From: UBA1952 sp965246765 | GTDB taxonomy: Bacteria; Bacteroidota; Bacteroidia; Chitinophagales; Chitinophagaceae | Direction of reading: 5' to 3' | Assembly (NCBI GenBank): GCA_965246765.1 | Contig: CBDFFJ010000005.1 | Span: forward strand, 682,001 to 746,000 | DNA length: 64,000 nt | Shown here: piece by piece, positions 53,801-61,759 of the stretch | Layout of the letters: every line of letters starts with the position of its first letter | How positions within the stretch are numbered: position 1 is the stretch's first letter | The notes under the pieces: generated by a model | What the model was told of the DNA's origin: nothing | The model's database searches: none | Seen by the model: only the letters and a program-made list of their open reading frames with translations | Program-made: the position numbers and the translations under genes

Positions 53801-54441
53801 TAGCGGCAGGCCACTTCCTTCCGCCCTTCCTGCGGATGATACTGGTATGCGACGGGCTTCATTTCCTGAACATCGCCAACGGAAGTCCTGATAATAAGAC
53901 GCCCGCCCTTTATGCTCAGCCCGTCCGCCCCGTCAATCTTAATACGAATGGCCTCTGCGCCGCGGCCTTCCGCCACAATCCATTCATACTTCAGCATGCC
54001 GCCTTCGGAGGCTACATGCAGGTTGACGCCGGGATATACATCGGCATAGTCCAGCGCAAGGGCCGGATGGATGCCGCCTTTCCAGCGGGCAGGATCGTTG
54101 CCGAGAAAGTAATTGTAATACCAGCTTTGCTCTTTAGTTGCTGTGATCGGCGCGTTCTTATTCGCATCTATAAAAGACATGCGATAGACGTGAAATTCCA
54201 GCTTTGTCTCCTTTACGCCGGCGTGGTGGGAGGCATCAACCCGCTCCTTGTTGGCCGGGTGCCAGAGGCGATAGGTGAATGCGTCCGGGCCCAGAAAAAC
54301 CTCCGCGTTTCCGGCCAGGGCTTTATAGTTGAACGGCCCGCTCCACTGTCCGTCATTACGGATAAATTCTACCGGCTCTGCATTGAGTTCCAGCGGCAAT
54401 AGCGATATCCAGAGTAAGGCAAGGAGGTAACGATACAGCAT
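50818..54441 (-). CDS. Large surface protein, DUF7948 + beta-propeller + 4 PKD + type B T9SS domain
   Basis: A 1207-residue secreted adhesin-like protein. Signal peptide 1-21; an N-terminal DUF7948-like domain (FIRNDGQWSG to about 240); an SBBP-like repeat region about 245-760 with recurrent FPVTSNAYQ-type motifs; four PKD domains (about 785-860, 866-950, 958-1035, 1038-1113), each with a WxFGDG-type core; and a gliding-motility type C-terminal domain from 1120 (PTAFTPNGDGSNDIF, VYNRWGEMVF, GWDGIYKG). The terminal domain directs export by the type IX system. Its probable anchor is the PorP/SprF protein encoded next. Confidence 0.95.
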   Translation of the reverse strand: MLYRYLLALLWISLLPLELNAEPVEFIRNDGQWSGPFNYKALAGNAEVFLGPDAFTYRLWHPANKERVDASHHAGVKETKLEFHVYRMSFIDANKNAPITATKEQSWYYNYFLGNDPARWKGGIHPALALDYADVYPGVNLHVASEGGMLKYEWIVAEGRGAEAIRIKIDGADGLSIKGGRLIIRTSVGDVQEMKPVAYQYHPQEGRKEVACRYRLSGAVLSYDFPDGWDNSLPLIIDPTVVFCTLTGATADNWGYTATYDGSGNFYAGGVAFGVTSAGGATPGSFPTTTGAFQTTYAGGFDDANYQTSDVHGIGFASDIAIMKLNASGTSRIWATYIGGSVDNEQPHSMMVDGSDNLVIAGVTYSTNYPVTSGCYDNTYNGSGDIVVTKLNSTATSLIGSTYVGGSAADGVNFNGSEPIFGNLKYNYGDNARSEVILDRSANVYVTASTRSSNFPVTSNAYQSTIGGAQDAIIMKLNPSLTGITYSTFFGGSSDDAGYVLALDTAQTHLYVAGGTMSSNFPSTGGAWKNSYQGNIDGYIARFQNSGSYPLQKTTFMGTAGYDQVYGVQVDLENSVYAMGQTLGGTFPVTAGVYSNPNSSQFVIKMDSMLTTDVFSTVFGSGSSTTTNISPVAFLVDTCQNIYISGWGGNLDFTPPSGNIASSVGTTTGMPVTPSLISAPLKSTTDGFDFYFIALSKNAVNLLYAAFLGRTSTVAGLGEHVDGGTSRFDRQGIVYQGICANCGGTGTPAFPTTTGSWATTLGSQNCNEAALKIAFQLSVPDAIANASPKARGCPPLTVQFQNGSINATSYSWDFRDGSPLDTATTPKHIFINPGTYNVRLVVYNPLACKTRDTAFLTIVVDSNRVKSDFRYTVLDSCGPYRASFVNTSQYSSQAGAIARTTFLWIFGDGTTYNGTTPPVHVFPTAGSYTVMLVMRDSLACNYPDTARKIVNMGGTLVKALFVSPDSVCLRTPLQFTDMSANATGITWSFGDGQTSTAAQPTHTYATPGTYIISLLAVNPNSCNKRDSLKKSIRIRKLPTADFSYAPIIPVANTPIKFTNRSQNADLYNWTFGDGSGSTDVDPNHLYRKTGEFRVCLIARTLEGCADSICKTVEADVHTAIDVPTAFTPNGDGSNDIFFVRGGAVETMNVKVYNRWGEMVFESNSLEQGWDGIYKGKPQEMDAYAYVLHATFIDGSATQKQGNVTLIR

Positions 54442-54797
54442 ATCAACGCTTAATGTTCATCAAAGGCTATAAATGTACTGTAAATTCCTGCTTAAAGACA
54501 GGGTATGGCTGGCATAAGACAGGGCCTCCGAAAAAAAACCGGTGCGATTACATTCAAGTGGCAAAATACTGACGGTCTCAACCTCCGGATGGCAGCCAGG
54601 CCAATCAAAGGGTAGCGTCGTCGCCCAATTATCGCCGGCAGCTCCCGCAATGGCAAGGAAGCGCCGATCATGCGGCATCTATCGGTGGCGCCCGACGCAT
54701 AAGCCGGACATCATTACCGGCAGGCAAAAAGCCCGTGGCGCAGAAGCTGGAGAAGCTTTGCGAGAAAATAAATGTTTAATCTATTGCCTGCGGCACA
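54442..54797. other. 356-base gap without a convincing gene
   Basis: The stretch between the adhesin gene and the YkuK gene holds a few short open frames (for example 54542-54805 plus, 54460-54678 minus), but their translations show no motif, and they overlap real genes or run against codon use. I see no tRNA, no clear terminator and no full promoter; TACATTTA at 54470-54477 on the minus strand is a weak -7 candidate for the adhesin gene. Confidence 0.5.
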
Positions 54798-55271
54798 TTA
54801 GTTAACCGCCTTATTAGCGCAGCTTGAAGACGCAAAGGCTTCCGGCTTGGCCTTGAAGGCGAAGCCCATGCCCAGGATGTAGCCCATGGCTTCACGCAGG
54901 GCTTCATTGGAGCGAAAGTGGGGGTTGGTGTTGATGTCGGCATGCACCTCCATGTCCACGTCGTAGCGGTTAAACAGCTCGCAGAGCTCGTAGGCGATTT
55001 CAATGCTCATGGCCACTTCAACCAGCATCCGCTCCTTGATGGAATAGGGCTGCGTACGGCGCTCATTATGAAGAAACATAAAGCCGCCGTGCTTTTCCCG
55101 CAGGAAGACAATGACGGTGGCAAATTCCGTCTCCTTGCCATACACCTGGCTATCGGTGCCGATACAAACCTTTAGCTTATAGCCCCTTTCGGTTTCGCGG
55201 ATGATGGCTTTCTCTACAGCTTCTTTTATTGGAAGCTGAATGGCCTCTCCGCTGAATGTGCGCCATTTCAT
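54798..55271 (-). CDS. YkuK family RNase H-like protein
   Basis: A 157-residue protein of the DUF458/YkuK family, with an RNase H-like fold. The start MKWRTFSGE, KVCIGTDSQVYG (acidic Asp in the first strand) and HADINTNPHFRSNEAL are the conserved segments. The biochemical activity is unknown; in Bacillus the family is linked to sporulation or stress but without a proven substrate. It is divergent from the GH3 gene, with 158 bases between them. Confidence 0.85.
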   Translation of the reverse strand: MKWRTFSGEAIQLPIKEAVEKAIIRETERGYKLKVCIGTDSQVYGKETEFATVIVFLREKHGGFMFLHNERRTQPYSIKERMLVEVAMSIEIAYELCELFNRYDVDMEVHADINTNPHFRSNEALREAMGYILGMGFAFKAKPEAFASSSCANKAVN

Positions 55272-55429
55272 ACGCGTAATAGTGTTTTATTAAAGTTAGA
55301 TACAAAGACGTATCGCCGCACATTATCCGTTTGTTAGCTGTGGAAAGAAAGCGCATAAGCGTGGGAAGGCCGGTAATTAGCGGATTGTGGCGTGGACTGA
55401 TTATTTTTAGGCGTTTAGACAATTCCTGA

Positions 55430-56947
55430 ATGGGCATTTTATCACCGGCACTCAAAGGCTTTATGAGGCTTCGCCAAAGCGCGATAGAAAACTTCGTTGG
55501 CTCGCCGTTTGATTATCAGCTCAAGGAATTTCACTCCCTCATCGGCTCGGCCCGCTTTACCGAATGGGGCAAGGCGCACGATTATGACGCACTCAATTCC
55601 ATCGCCGATTTCAAGAAAGCCGTCCCGATTACGGACTACGACGTGCTCAAGCCTTATATCCAGCGCATTATGGAAGGCGAGCAGAATATTCTCTGGAATA
55701 CCGACATAGCCTGGTTTGCCAAAAGCAGCGGCACTACCAGCGACAAGAGCAAGTTCATTCCCGTAAGCCGCGAAGCGCTGCAGGACAATCACTTCCTCGG
55801 CGGCCGCGATACGCTTGCGCTTCACTTCCGGGAGTTTCCGGACAGCGGGCTGATGGGCGGTAAATGCCTGGTAATCGGCGGCTCACACCAGGTAAACCAG
55901 CTCAATGAGCATTCCTCTTACGGCGATCTGAGCGCCGTGATGCTGCAAAACATGCCCCTGTACAGCCAGATGGTGCGCACGCCGGGCCTGGAAATAGCGC
56001 TGATGAACGAGTGGGAGGAAAAGATTGAGGCGATGGCAAAGGCGACGATGCAGGACGACGTCACCTTCATAGCCGGCGTACCCACCTGGACCATCGTGCT
56101 CATCAAGCGCATATTTGAGCTGGCCGGCACCGACAACCTGCACGACGTATGGCCCAACCTGGAGCTATACATTCATGGCGGCGTGAGCTTTACACCCTAC
56201 CGGCAGCAATTCAGGCGCTTTATCCGCGGCAGCAGTATGCATTACCGCGAGACATACAACGCGTCAGAAGGATTTTTTGCCGTGCAGGATTATACGGATG
56301 CCGATGGCATGCTGCTGCTGCTGTCGCACGGTATTTTCTATGAGTTTATGCCGATGGAGGAATGGGGCAAGGACCAGCCTCAGACCCTGACACTCAAGGA
56401 GGTGGAGCTTGGCAGGAATTACGCGCTCATTATTTCTACCAATGCCGGCCTGTGGCGCTATGCCGTCGGCGATACAATCCGGTTTACCTCACTGGAGCCG
56501 CACCGCGTAAAGGTGAGCGGGCGCCTGAAGCACTTCATGAATGCTTTTGGCGAAGAAGTGATCGTGGACAATTCAGATGCCGCTATTGCGGAAGCCTGCA
56601 ATCAGACCGGCGCAGTGGTAAATGACTACACGGCAGCCCCGGTGTACATGACCGGCGAAAGCAACGGCGCGCATGAATGGCTGATAGAGTTTGAGCACCT
56701 GCCAGTACCTGCAGCCACCTTTGCAGCGGCAATGGATAAGCACCTGCAAAGCATCAACTCAGACTATGAGGCCAAGCGCTATAAGGACATCGCCCTCCGC
56801 GCACCCATCGTGCATGTGATGCCAAAAGGCGGCTTCAACCGCTGGCTGAAAGATAAAGGCAAGCTCGGCGGACAGCATAAGGTGCCGCGCCTTAGCAATG
56901 AGCGCAAGTGGCTGGAAGAGATGCTGCCCTATGCACAAAAGCCCTAA
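55430..56947 (+). CDS. GH3-family acyl-adenylate/amide synthetase-like protein
   Basis: A 505-residue member of the bacterial branch of GH3 (ANL superfamily). FAKSSGTTSDKSKFIPVS near residue 103 is the ATP-binding loop, YNASEGFFAVQD near 277 the second adenylation motif, and LWRYAVGDTIRF near 345 the third. In plants GH3 proteins join amino acids to acyl hormones; the bacterial substrate is unknown. Normal length. Its stop overlaps the end of the convergent beta-barrel gene by 4 bases. Confidence 0.92.
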   Translation: MGILSPALKGFMRLRQSAIENFVGSPFDYQLKEFHSLIGSARFTEWGKAHDYDALNSIADFKKAVPITDYDVLKPYIQRIMEGEQNILWNTDIAWFAKSSGTTSDKSKFIPVSREALQDNHFLGGRDTLALHFREFPDSGLMGGKCLVIGGSHQVNQLNEHSSYGDLSAVMLQNMPLYSQMVRTPGLEIALMNEWEEKIEAMAKATMQDDVTFIAGVPTWTIVLIKRIFELAGTDNLHDVWPNLELYIHGGVSFTPYRQQFRRFIRGSSMHYRETYNASEGFFAVQDYTDADGMLLLLSHGIFYEFMPMEEWGKDQPQTLTLKEVELGRNYALIISTNAGLWRYAVGDTIRFTSLEPHRVKVSGRLKHFMNAFGEEVIVDNSDAAIAEACNQTGAVVNDYTAAPVYMTGESNGAHEWLIEFEHLPVPAATFAAAMDKHLQSINSDYEAKRYKDIALRAPIVHVMPKGGFNRWLKDKGKLGGQHKVPRLSNERKWLEEMLPYAQKP

Positions 56948-57840
56948 AAATCAATAGTAAGGCCAAACTTCGCGCCGATACTGCTGTAAGGCGCCGCAGA
57001 CGTCAGCTCCTTACTCGGCGCAGAAGGATTCGGTGTGACGCCTGTGGCGTTAGTTAGGTTGTAATCAAACTCAATCACCTTCTGATTCGCAGGGACTTGT
57101 GACAGCACGTTCACGCCGTTTTGCACTGCCCTGGTCAATTCCAGTTTCTTAGCATAGGCATTGCGAAACAAGCCAGCTGCTTCTACCCACAAGCGCAGAT
57201 TGTTGCCCACCGGGTAGCTGAGGCCCGCCGCGCCCTGAAAGCCGACAGAAAACCTTTGCGTCAGCTCATAAGTGGCGTCGGTTGTCGCGTTGAAGCTGAC
57301 TGTCTCACTTTTAATTGTCATTTTATCGGCGAAGGGCAGTGCCAGCCCGACGCGGCCATAGAGGCTCGCGCCCTTGCCTCCTGTAGTCATCAATACCGAA
57401 GGCATCAGGTAAACCGGCAGGTTGGCAGAGGTTGTTTGCTTGCCGGTATAGTTGAAATTGCCGGTTTGCACGTTGTTATATTCATACTTTTTCGGCAGCA
57501 CTACCGCCTCCGCGCCCAGCTCTATGCCGATATGACGCGTCAGCATATAGCCGCCGGCCAGGGCCAGCGCACCGCCAGCGCCAAATGAGCCGCGCTTCAG
57601 AGAGGTGCTTTCCGAAGTGCCGGCCACCCCGGACGCGCTTGCAGAGCTGCCATTGAAGTATATACTGCCGTTTGACGTAAGCAGGATGCTCGTTTGCCCC
57701 GCATGGGTAAAGCCGTAGCCCGCGCCAAAGCGCGCATAAAATCTTTTATTCGTTTGGGGCTTCGCGGCTTCCTGGCTTTGCGCAGCAGCAAATGACAGCA
57801 TGGCTATAGCTACTGCCTTTAGAAAGTAAGCACATTTCAT
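56944..57840 (-). CDS. Outer-membrane beta-barrel protein
   Basis: A 298-residue protein with a signal peptide (MKCAYFLKAVAIAMLSFAAAQSQ). The remainder has alternating strands with glycine and aromatic residues (FYARFGAGYGFTH, GYMLTRHIGIELGAEA, LYGRVGLALPF) and ends in SIGAKFGLTIDF, the terminal aromatic expected for Bam-dependent barrels. Probably an 8- to 12-stranded OmpW/OmpA-like barrel; function unknown. ATG 57840 chosen because it opens the signal peptide. It is 23 bases downstream of the engB-like gene. Confidence 0.8.
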   Translation of the reverse strand: MKCAYFLKAVAIAMLSFAAAQSQEAAKPQTNKRFYARFGAGYGFTHAGQTSILLTSNGSIYFNGSSASASGVAGTSESTSLKRGSFGAGGALALAGGYMLTRHIGIELGAEAVVLPKKYEYNNVQTGNFNYTGKQTTSANLPVYLMPSVLMTTGGKGASLYGRVGLALPFADKMTIKSETVSFNATTDATYELTQRFSVGFQGAAGLSYPVGNNLRLWVEAAGLFRNAYAKKLELTRAVQNGVNVLSQVPANQKVIEFDYNLTNATGVTPNPSAPSKELTSAAPYSSIGAKFGLTIDF

Positions 57841-57863
57841 AGCGGCTAAAGTAAAGCAAGATC

Positions 57864-58502
57864 TCAACCGTCGCTGCGGCCGTTCACCTCCGTATTCAGG
57901 CTCTCAATAAATCCAAGCACCTCCCGCTTTCCCATGCCCTTCACGGTGCTCGTGACAAAAGTCCGCGGAATAAACTCCCAGTCTTCTTTCATCTTATTCA
58001 CGAAAGCCCGCACGTTTGCGGACGTCTCGCGCTGTGTGCTTTTATCCGCTTTTGTAAAGACAAGATTGAACGGCACCTCCCATTGGCCGAGCTTATCAAT
58101 AAACTCCAGATCAGCCTTTTGCGGCTCATGCCGGCTGTCTATCAGCACAAACGTGGTAATGAGGTTCCCGCGCTCCTTCATATATGCGGCAATAAACTTT
58201 TCCCAGACGGCGCGTTGCGTCTGGGATCGCTTGGCATATCCATAGCCCGGCAAGTCAACGAGGTACCATTGCGTAGCCACTTCCTTAGCGTCTGTGCTTG
58301 TAATGGCGAAGTGATTGATAGTCGTGGTCTTGCCGGGCGTGCCGCTCACCTTAGCGAGACCTTTCTGGCCTGTCAGCATATTTATGAGTGAAGACTTGCC
58401 CACATTACTGCGACCGATAAAGGCATACTCCGGCCGGTCCGGTTTTGGGCAACCTTCCGGTTTCACGGACGAGATGAGGTATTTGGCAGAGCGGATTTCC
58501 AA
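57864..58502 (-). CDS. engB: Ribosome biogenesis GTP-binding protein YihA/YsxC
   Basis: A 212-residue GTPase needed for 50S assembly. G1 GRSNVGKSSLIN near residue 31, G3 LVDLPGYGYAK near 83, G4 FTKADK near 149, and the SxxxGxG-like VTSTVKGMGK near 185 fit YihA. Normal length. It is divergent from the ubiE gene (67 bases between) and shares its strand with the beta-barrel gene. Confidence 0.96.
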   Translation of the reverse strand: MEIRSAKYLISSVKPEGCPKPDRPEYAFIGRSNVGKSSLINMLTGQKGLAKVSGTPGKTTTINHFAITSTDAKEVATQWYLVDLPGYGYAKRSQTQRAVWEKFIAAYMKERGNLITTFVLIDSRHEPQKADLEFIDKLGQWEVPFNLVFTKADKSTQRETSANVRAFVNKMKEDWEFIPRTFVTSTVKGMGKREVLGFIESLNTEVNGRSDG

Positions 58503-58554
58503 GGGAAGACGAAACGTTGATAGACAGATTGGGCGGCGGCGGACGCTATCCGCC

Positions 58555-58562
58555 TACTTTTG
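58555..58562 (+). promoter_or_regulatory. TAnnTTTG -7 element upstream of ubiE/menG
   Basis: TACTTTTG, seven bases before the ATG at 58570. If active, the mRNA would have almost no leader. No TTTG is found at the proper distance. Confidence 0.45.
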
Positions 58563-58569
58563 AGTCAAG

Positions 58570-59322
58570 ATGGACGATGCTTCTAATAAAGTAAGGACTA
58601 CAGTGCTGCCCGATGTAGCCTCAAAGCTAAGTAAGAAGGAACAGGTAGCCGGCATGTTTGACGGCATAGCGGGACGATATGATCTGCTGAACCACCTTCT
58701 TTCCCTGGGCATCGACAAAGGCTGGCGCAAGAAAGCTATCCGCGAGTTGGCCACGGTGCAGCCGGAGGCCATCCTTGATGTCGCAACCGGCACCGCCGAC
58801 CTGGCAATAGCCGCAGCCAGCACCATACCCAGCGCCGGTATTACGGGCATAGACATATCAAACGGCATGCTGGAGGTGGGCAGGAAAAAAATTGCGGCAG
58901 CCGGTCTGAATCAAAAGATAGTGATGCTGCAGGCCGACTGTGAGGCGCTGCCGTTCAATGACGCTTCATTTGACGCGGTAATGTGCGCATACGGCGTACG
59001 CAACTTTGAGCATCTGGAAGCAGGCCTTCGCGAGATGGCGCGTGTGCTGCGCCCCGGCGGCAAACTGGCCATACTTGAATTTTCTAAGCCAAAAGGCTTT
59101 CCGATGGCGCAGATTTTTGCGCTTTACTTCAAGGCAATCCTCCCGGCCGTAGGACGCCTGGTTTCAAAGCATAGCCGCGCCTACACTTACCTGCCGGAGT
59201 CTGTGGCGGCTTTTCCGGAAGGCGCTGATTTCTGCGCGATGCTCAGCCGTTGCGGTTTTAAACAGCCGAAAGCAAGGCCGTTGACATTTGGGATTACAAC
59301 GCTCTACACGGCCTCCGTTTAG
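58570..59322 (+). CDS. ubiE: Demethylmenaquinone methyltransferase (UbiE/MenG)
   Basis: A 250-residue SAM-dependent methyltransferase for the last step of menaquinone synthesis. FDGIAGRYDLLNHLLSLGID near residue 30, the SAM-binding ILDVATGTADLAIAA near 64, ADCEALPFNDASFDAV near 118 and GVRNFEH near 140 are all UbiE signatures. Bacteroidota use menaquinone, so the MenG activity is the likely one. Divergent from engB. Confidence 0.95.
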   Translation: MDDASNKVRTTVLPDVASKLSKKEQVAGMFDGIAGRYDLLNHLLSLGIDKGWRKKAIRELATVQPEAILDVATGTADLAIAAASTIPSAGITGIDISNGMLEVGRKKIAAAGLNQKIVMLQADCEALPFNDASFDAVMCAYGVRNFEHLEAGLREMARVLRPGGKLAILEFSKPKGFPMAQIFALYFKAILPAVGRLVSKHSRAYTYLPESVAAFPEGADFCAMLSRCGFKQPKARPLTFGITTLYTASV

Positions 59323-59331
59323 CCGGAGCGC

Positions 59332-60006
59332 TCAATAAAAGCGTACGACGAGGCCGATACCACCGTAAGTATATGCCGGCACACCACCGTCGTCGGCATC
59401 AGGCAGCTGCATAAACTGGAGTTTTCCAACCATACCGAGCAGCAGGCCTTTTGCATATCTGGGGCCCGCCCGGAACAGGAATCCAAACTCAGCACCAAGG
59501 CCGTATGCGAATTGCCGCTGATGCTCCAGCTTCGGCTCCTCATGTACATAAATCCCAGGCAGGGCGTCTATTCCCATGATAAATGAGGCATAATCATCTC
59601 CCATTGTAAATCCGATTCCGGCAGGCAGATAGCCCAGCCAGCCGTCCCGTCGCTGCGATTCCTCACCCTCGGGAGCGCGTTCCTGACTATTCAGGTACGT
59701 CATGCCGGCGCCCGACGAGAGATAAAGCGCTCCACTGAGGTTATACATCACCTTCACCTCGCCTGATGCAGAAAGAAGCGGCTTGTCATCGCGCGTCAGC
59801 CGCCCGGTGCCTGCACTGAGATTGAACTGCGTGGCAAAAAGGTGAGGCGGGATTTCCGTATAGAAAACCGGGATCGCATTTGGCGCCGCCAGCGGCTGCG
59901 CATCTGTCCGAACCACACTTAGCAGCAACGCAAAAGACAACAACAGGCGCACGTTCTTAAAACAAGGCTCAGATATAATAAGCCCCGAAGCCGGCAGCCA
60001 AATCAT
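59332..60006 (-). CDS. Secreted/outer-membrane beta-barrel-like protein
   Basis: A protein of up to 224 residues with a hydrophobic signal stretch (VRLLLSFALLLSVVRTDAQ) and a beta-rich remainder (FNLSAGTGRLTRDDKP, LYLSSGAGMTYL, GGIGLVVRFY at the end), as in small porin-like barrels of Bacteroidota. The ATG at 60006 gives an N-terminus of 18 extra residues; a GTG at 59952 would begin exactly at the signal peptide and is perhaps the true start. Function unknown. It converges with ubiE, 9 bases apart. Confidence 0.65.
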   Translation of the reverse strand: MIWLPASGLIISEPCFKNVRLLLSFALLLSVVRTDAQPLAAPNAIPVFYTEIPPHLFATQFNLSAGTGRLTRDDKPLLSASGEVKVMYNLSGALYLSSGAGMTYLNSQERAPEGEESQRRDGWLGYLPAGIGFTMGDDYASFIMGIDALPGIYVHEEPKLEHQRQFAYGLGAEFGFLFRAGPRYAKGLLLGMVGKLQFMQLPDADDGGVPAYTYGGIGLVVRFY

Positions 60007-60030
60007 CGTGCCAGCCCGTAAGCAGCGGCG

Positions 60031-60038
60031 TACATTTG
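60031..60038 (+). promoter_or_regulatory. TAnnTTTG -7 element upstream of the pseudouridine synthase
   Basis: TACATTTG, six bases before the ATG at 60045, again with no clear -33 partner. Confidence 0.45.
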
Positions 60039-60044
60039 CCGGCT

Positions 60045-61718
60045 ATGGCAAAGTCAGAAAGGCCGGCAGGCAAACGGGGCGAAACGCACTATAACCGGAA
60101 GGAAGGAGCGGGTGGCGGAAAGAGTTTTGGGAAGAGCGGAAGTGCAGGAGGCGGCCGCAGTGAGCGCCCGGCCCGGCGTGATGAAGAGCGGCCATCCCGC
60201 AAGTCGGCAGACAGCAGCGAGCGTAAGCCCTTCCGCAAAGACGGCGAAGGAGACCGCAAGCCATTTAGAAGCAGCGAAGGAGACCGGGAGCGTAAACCTT
60301 ATCGCAAAGCCGAAGGCGACCGCCCATTCAAGCCGCGCCGTGAAGATGGCGGCGAAGAGCGTAAGCCATTCAGAAAAGACGGAGAGCGCAAGCCGTATCG
60401 CGCGGAAGGCCAAAGGAAGCCTTTTAAGCGCGACGAAGAGCGCTCCCATTTCCGCAAAGCGGACGGCGATAAGCCGTTTGAGCGCAAATCATTCGGTAAT
60501 AAAAGGGAAGAAGGCGGCCGCGAAGAGCGACCCTACCGCAAGCCCTCCGGCGACCGGCAGGAAGGCGGCAGCGAGCGCCCTTACAGAAAATCGGGCGACG
60601 GTGACAGCCGCGGCGAGCGTAAGCCTTATACAAGGCGCAGCGATGAGGGCGATAAGAAGCCATTCGCGCGGCGCGATGACGGAGACAGAAAGCCTTATTC
60701 CCGTAGGGAAGAAAGTGGAGACAGAAAGCCTTATTCCCGCAGGGAAGAGGGAGGAGATAAAAAGCCTTTTGCGCGCAAGCGCGAAGAAGGTGGCCCGGAC
60801 GAGGGCAAGAGCGCAAGTGGGCGCAGCGATAAATCAGCGTACAAGCATCGCGATGATGCGCGTGGTGGCGAACGCAAGCCTTATGACCGCAAAGGCGGCG
60901 GCGGCGACCGGCCCTTTGCAAAGAAGCCAACGAAGTTTGATGGCCATGAGTTTGACGAAGCCAGCAATCCTGCCAAGCCGGGCAAGTGGGACACGGACGC
61001 GAAGGCCGGCCCGATGACGCTGAATAAATACCTGGCGCACGCCGGCGTAAGCAGCCGCCGCGAGGCCGCAATCATGATTAAGGAAGGCAAGGTGACGGTA
61101 AACGGAGCCGTGCTGGCCGAGCCGGGCTACCGCGTGAAGCCGGGCGACAAAATTGCAATGGACGGCAAGGAGATGAAGCCGCAAAGCCACTTCGTCTATG
61201 TGCTGCTCAACAAGCCTAAGGATTTCATCACGACGACGGAAGACGACCGCGGCCGCCGGACGGTGATGGAACTGGTGAGCGGCGCTACGGAAGACCGCTT
61301 ATATCCTGTTGGCCGCCTGGATAGAAATACCACTGGCGTCCTTCTGCTGACTAATGACGGCGACCTCGCGCAGAAGCTGAGCCACCCGAAGTACGAAAGC
61401 AAGAAGATTTATCAGGTGACGTTGGACAAGGATGTGACGAAGCGGCACTTTGACGAGATTCTGGAAGGCGTAAAGCTGGAAGACGGCATCGCCAAGGTGG
61501 ACCGGCTGGCGTACTTAGAAACGAAGAACGAAATAGGCCTGGAAATCCACAGCGGGCGCAACCGGATTGTGCGGCGCATTTTTGAGAGCCTTGGTTACGA
61601 TGTGGTGAAGCTGGACAGAGTGATGTACGCGGGATTGACGAAGAAGAATGTGAGCCGCGGGAAATGGCGCTTTCTTTCCGAAAAAGAAGTGATTCAGCTC
61701 AAGCATTTCCGCACCTAA
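60045..61718 (+). CDS. rRNA pseudouridine synthase (RluB/RsuA family) with long charged N-terminus
   Basis: A 557-residue protein. The first 315 residues are low-complexity and highly charged, full of RKPF, RKPY and GDRKPYSRREE-type repeats, and probably disordered RNA-binding. Then comes an S4 domain (LNKYLAHAGVSSRREA near 325) and the RsuA-type synthase domain, with the catalytic Asp in PVGRLDRNTTGVLLLTNDGDL near 425 and SGRNRIVRRIFESLGY near the end. It isomerises a uridine in 23S or 16S rRNA. The true start is ATG 60045 (an upstream TTG at 60036 is less likely). Long basic extensions are common in this family in Bacteroidota. Confidence 0.92.
   Translation: MAKSERPAGKRGETHYNRKEGAGGGKSFGKSGSAGGGRSERPARRDEERPSRKSADSSERKPFRKDGEGDRKPFRSSEGDRERKPYRKAEGDRPFKPRREDGGEERKPFRKDGERKPYRAEGQRKPFKRDEERSHFRKADGDKPFERKSFGNKREEGGREERPYRKPSGDRQEGGSERPYRKSGDGDSRGERKPYTRRSDEGDKKPFARRDDGDRKPYSRREESGDRKPYSRREEGGDKKPFARKREEGGPDEGKSASGRSDKSAYKHRDDARGGERKPYDRKGGGGDRPFAKKPTKFDGHEFDEASNPAKPGKWDTDAKAGPMTLNKYLAHAGVSSRREAAIMIKEGKVTVNGAVLAEPGYRVKPGDKIAMDGKEMKPQSHFVYVLLNKPKDFITTTEDDRGRRTVMELVSGATEDRLYPVGRLDRNTTGVLLLTNDGDLAQKLSHPKYESKKIYQVTLDKDVTKRHFDEILEGVKLEDGIAKVDRLAYLETKNEIGLEIHSGRNRIVRRIFESLGYDVVKLDRVMYAGLTKKNVSRGKWRFLSEKEVIQLKHFRT
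60681..60788 (+). repeat. 36-base tandem repeat inside the pseudouridine synthase gene
   Basis: Copies begin at 60681, 60717 and 60753; the first two are nearly identical and the third is diverged. They encode a 12-residue unit of the GDRKPYSRREE kind. Looser versions of the unit fill the region from about 60220 to 60880. Confidence 0.85.
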
Positions 61719-61725
61719 ACCGTAG

Positions 61726-61750
61726 GAACGCGCCTGGCGGCGGCGCGTTC
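61726..61750. other. GC-rich hairpin after the pseudouridine synthase gene
   Basis: A perfect 9-base-pair stem (61726-61734 with 61742-61750), a 7-base loop and no T-run. It lies between two plus-strand genes; it may pause or stabilise the transcript, but termination is doubtful. Confidence 0.4.
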
Positions 61751-61759
61751 TAATGAGAC

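Noticed and set aside
53398..54402. 334-residue plus-strand frame opposite the adhesin gene
   Set aside because: Antisense shadow of a GC-rich gene; no recognisable domain, while the adhesin frame is complete with signal peptide and sorting domain.
54542..54805. 87-residue plus-strand frame in the gap before ykuK
   Set aside because: No motif, overlaps the end of the ykuK gene and has no promoter signal.
60112..61017. 301-residue frame in another phase of the pseudouridine synthase gene
   Set aside because: Arises from the repetitive codons of the charged N-terminus; composition (Ala, Ser, Lys rich) is that of a shifted reading.
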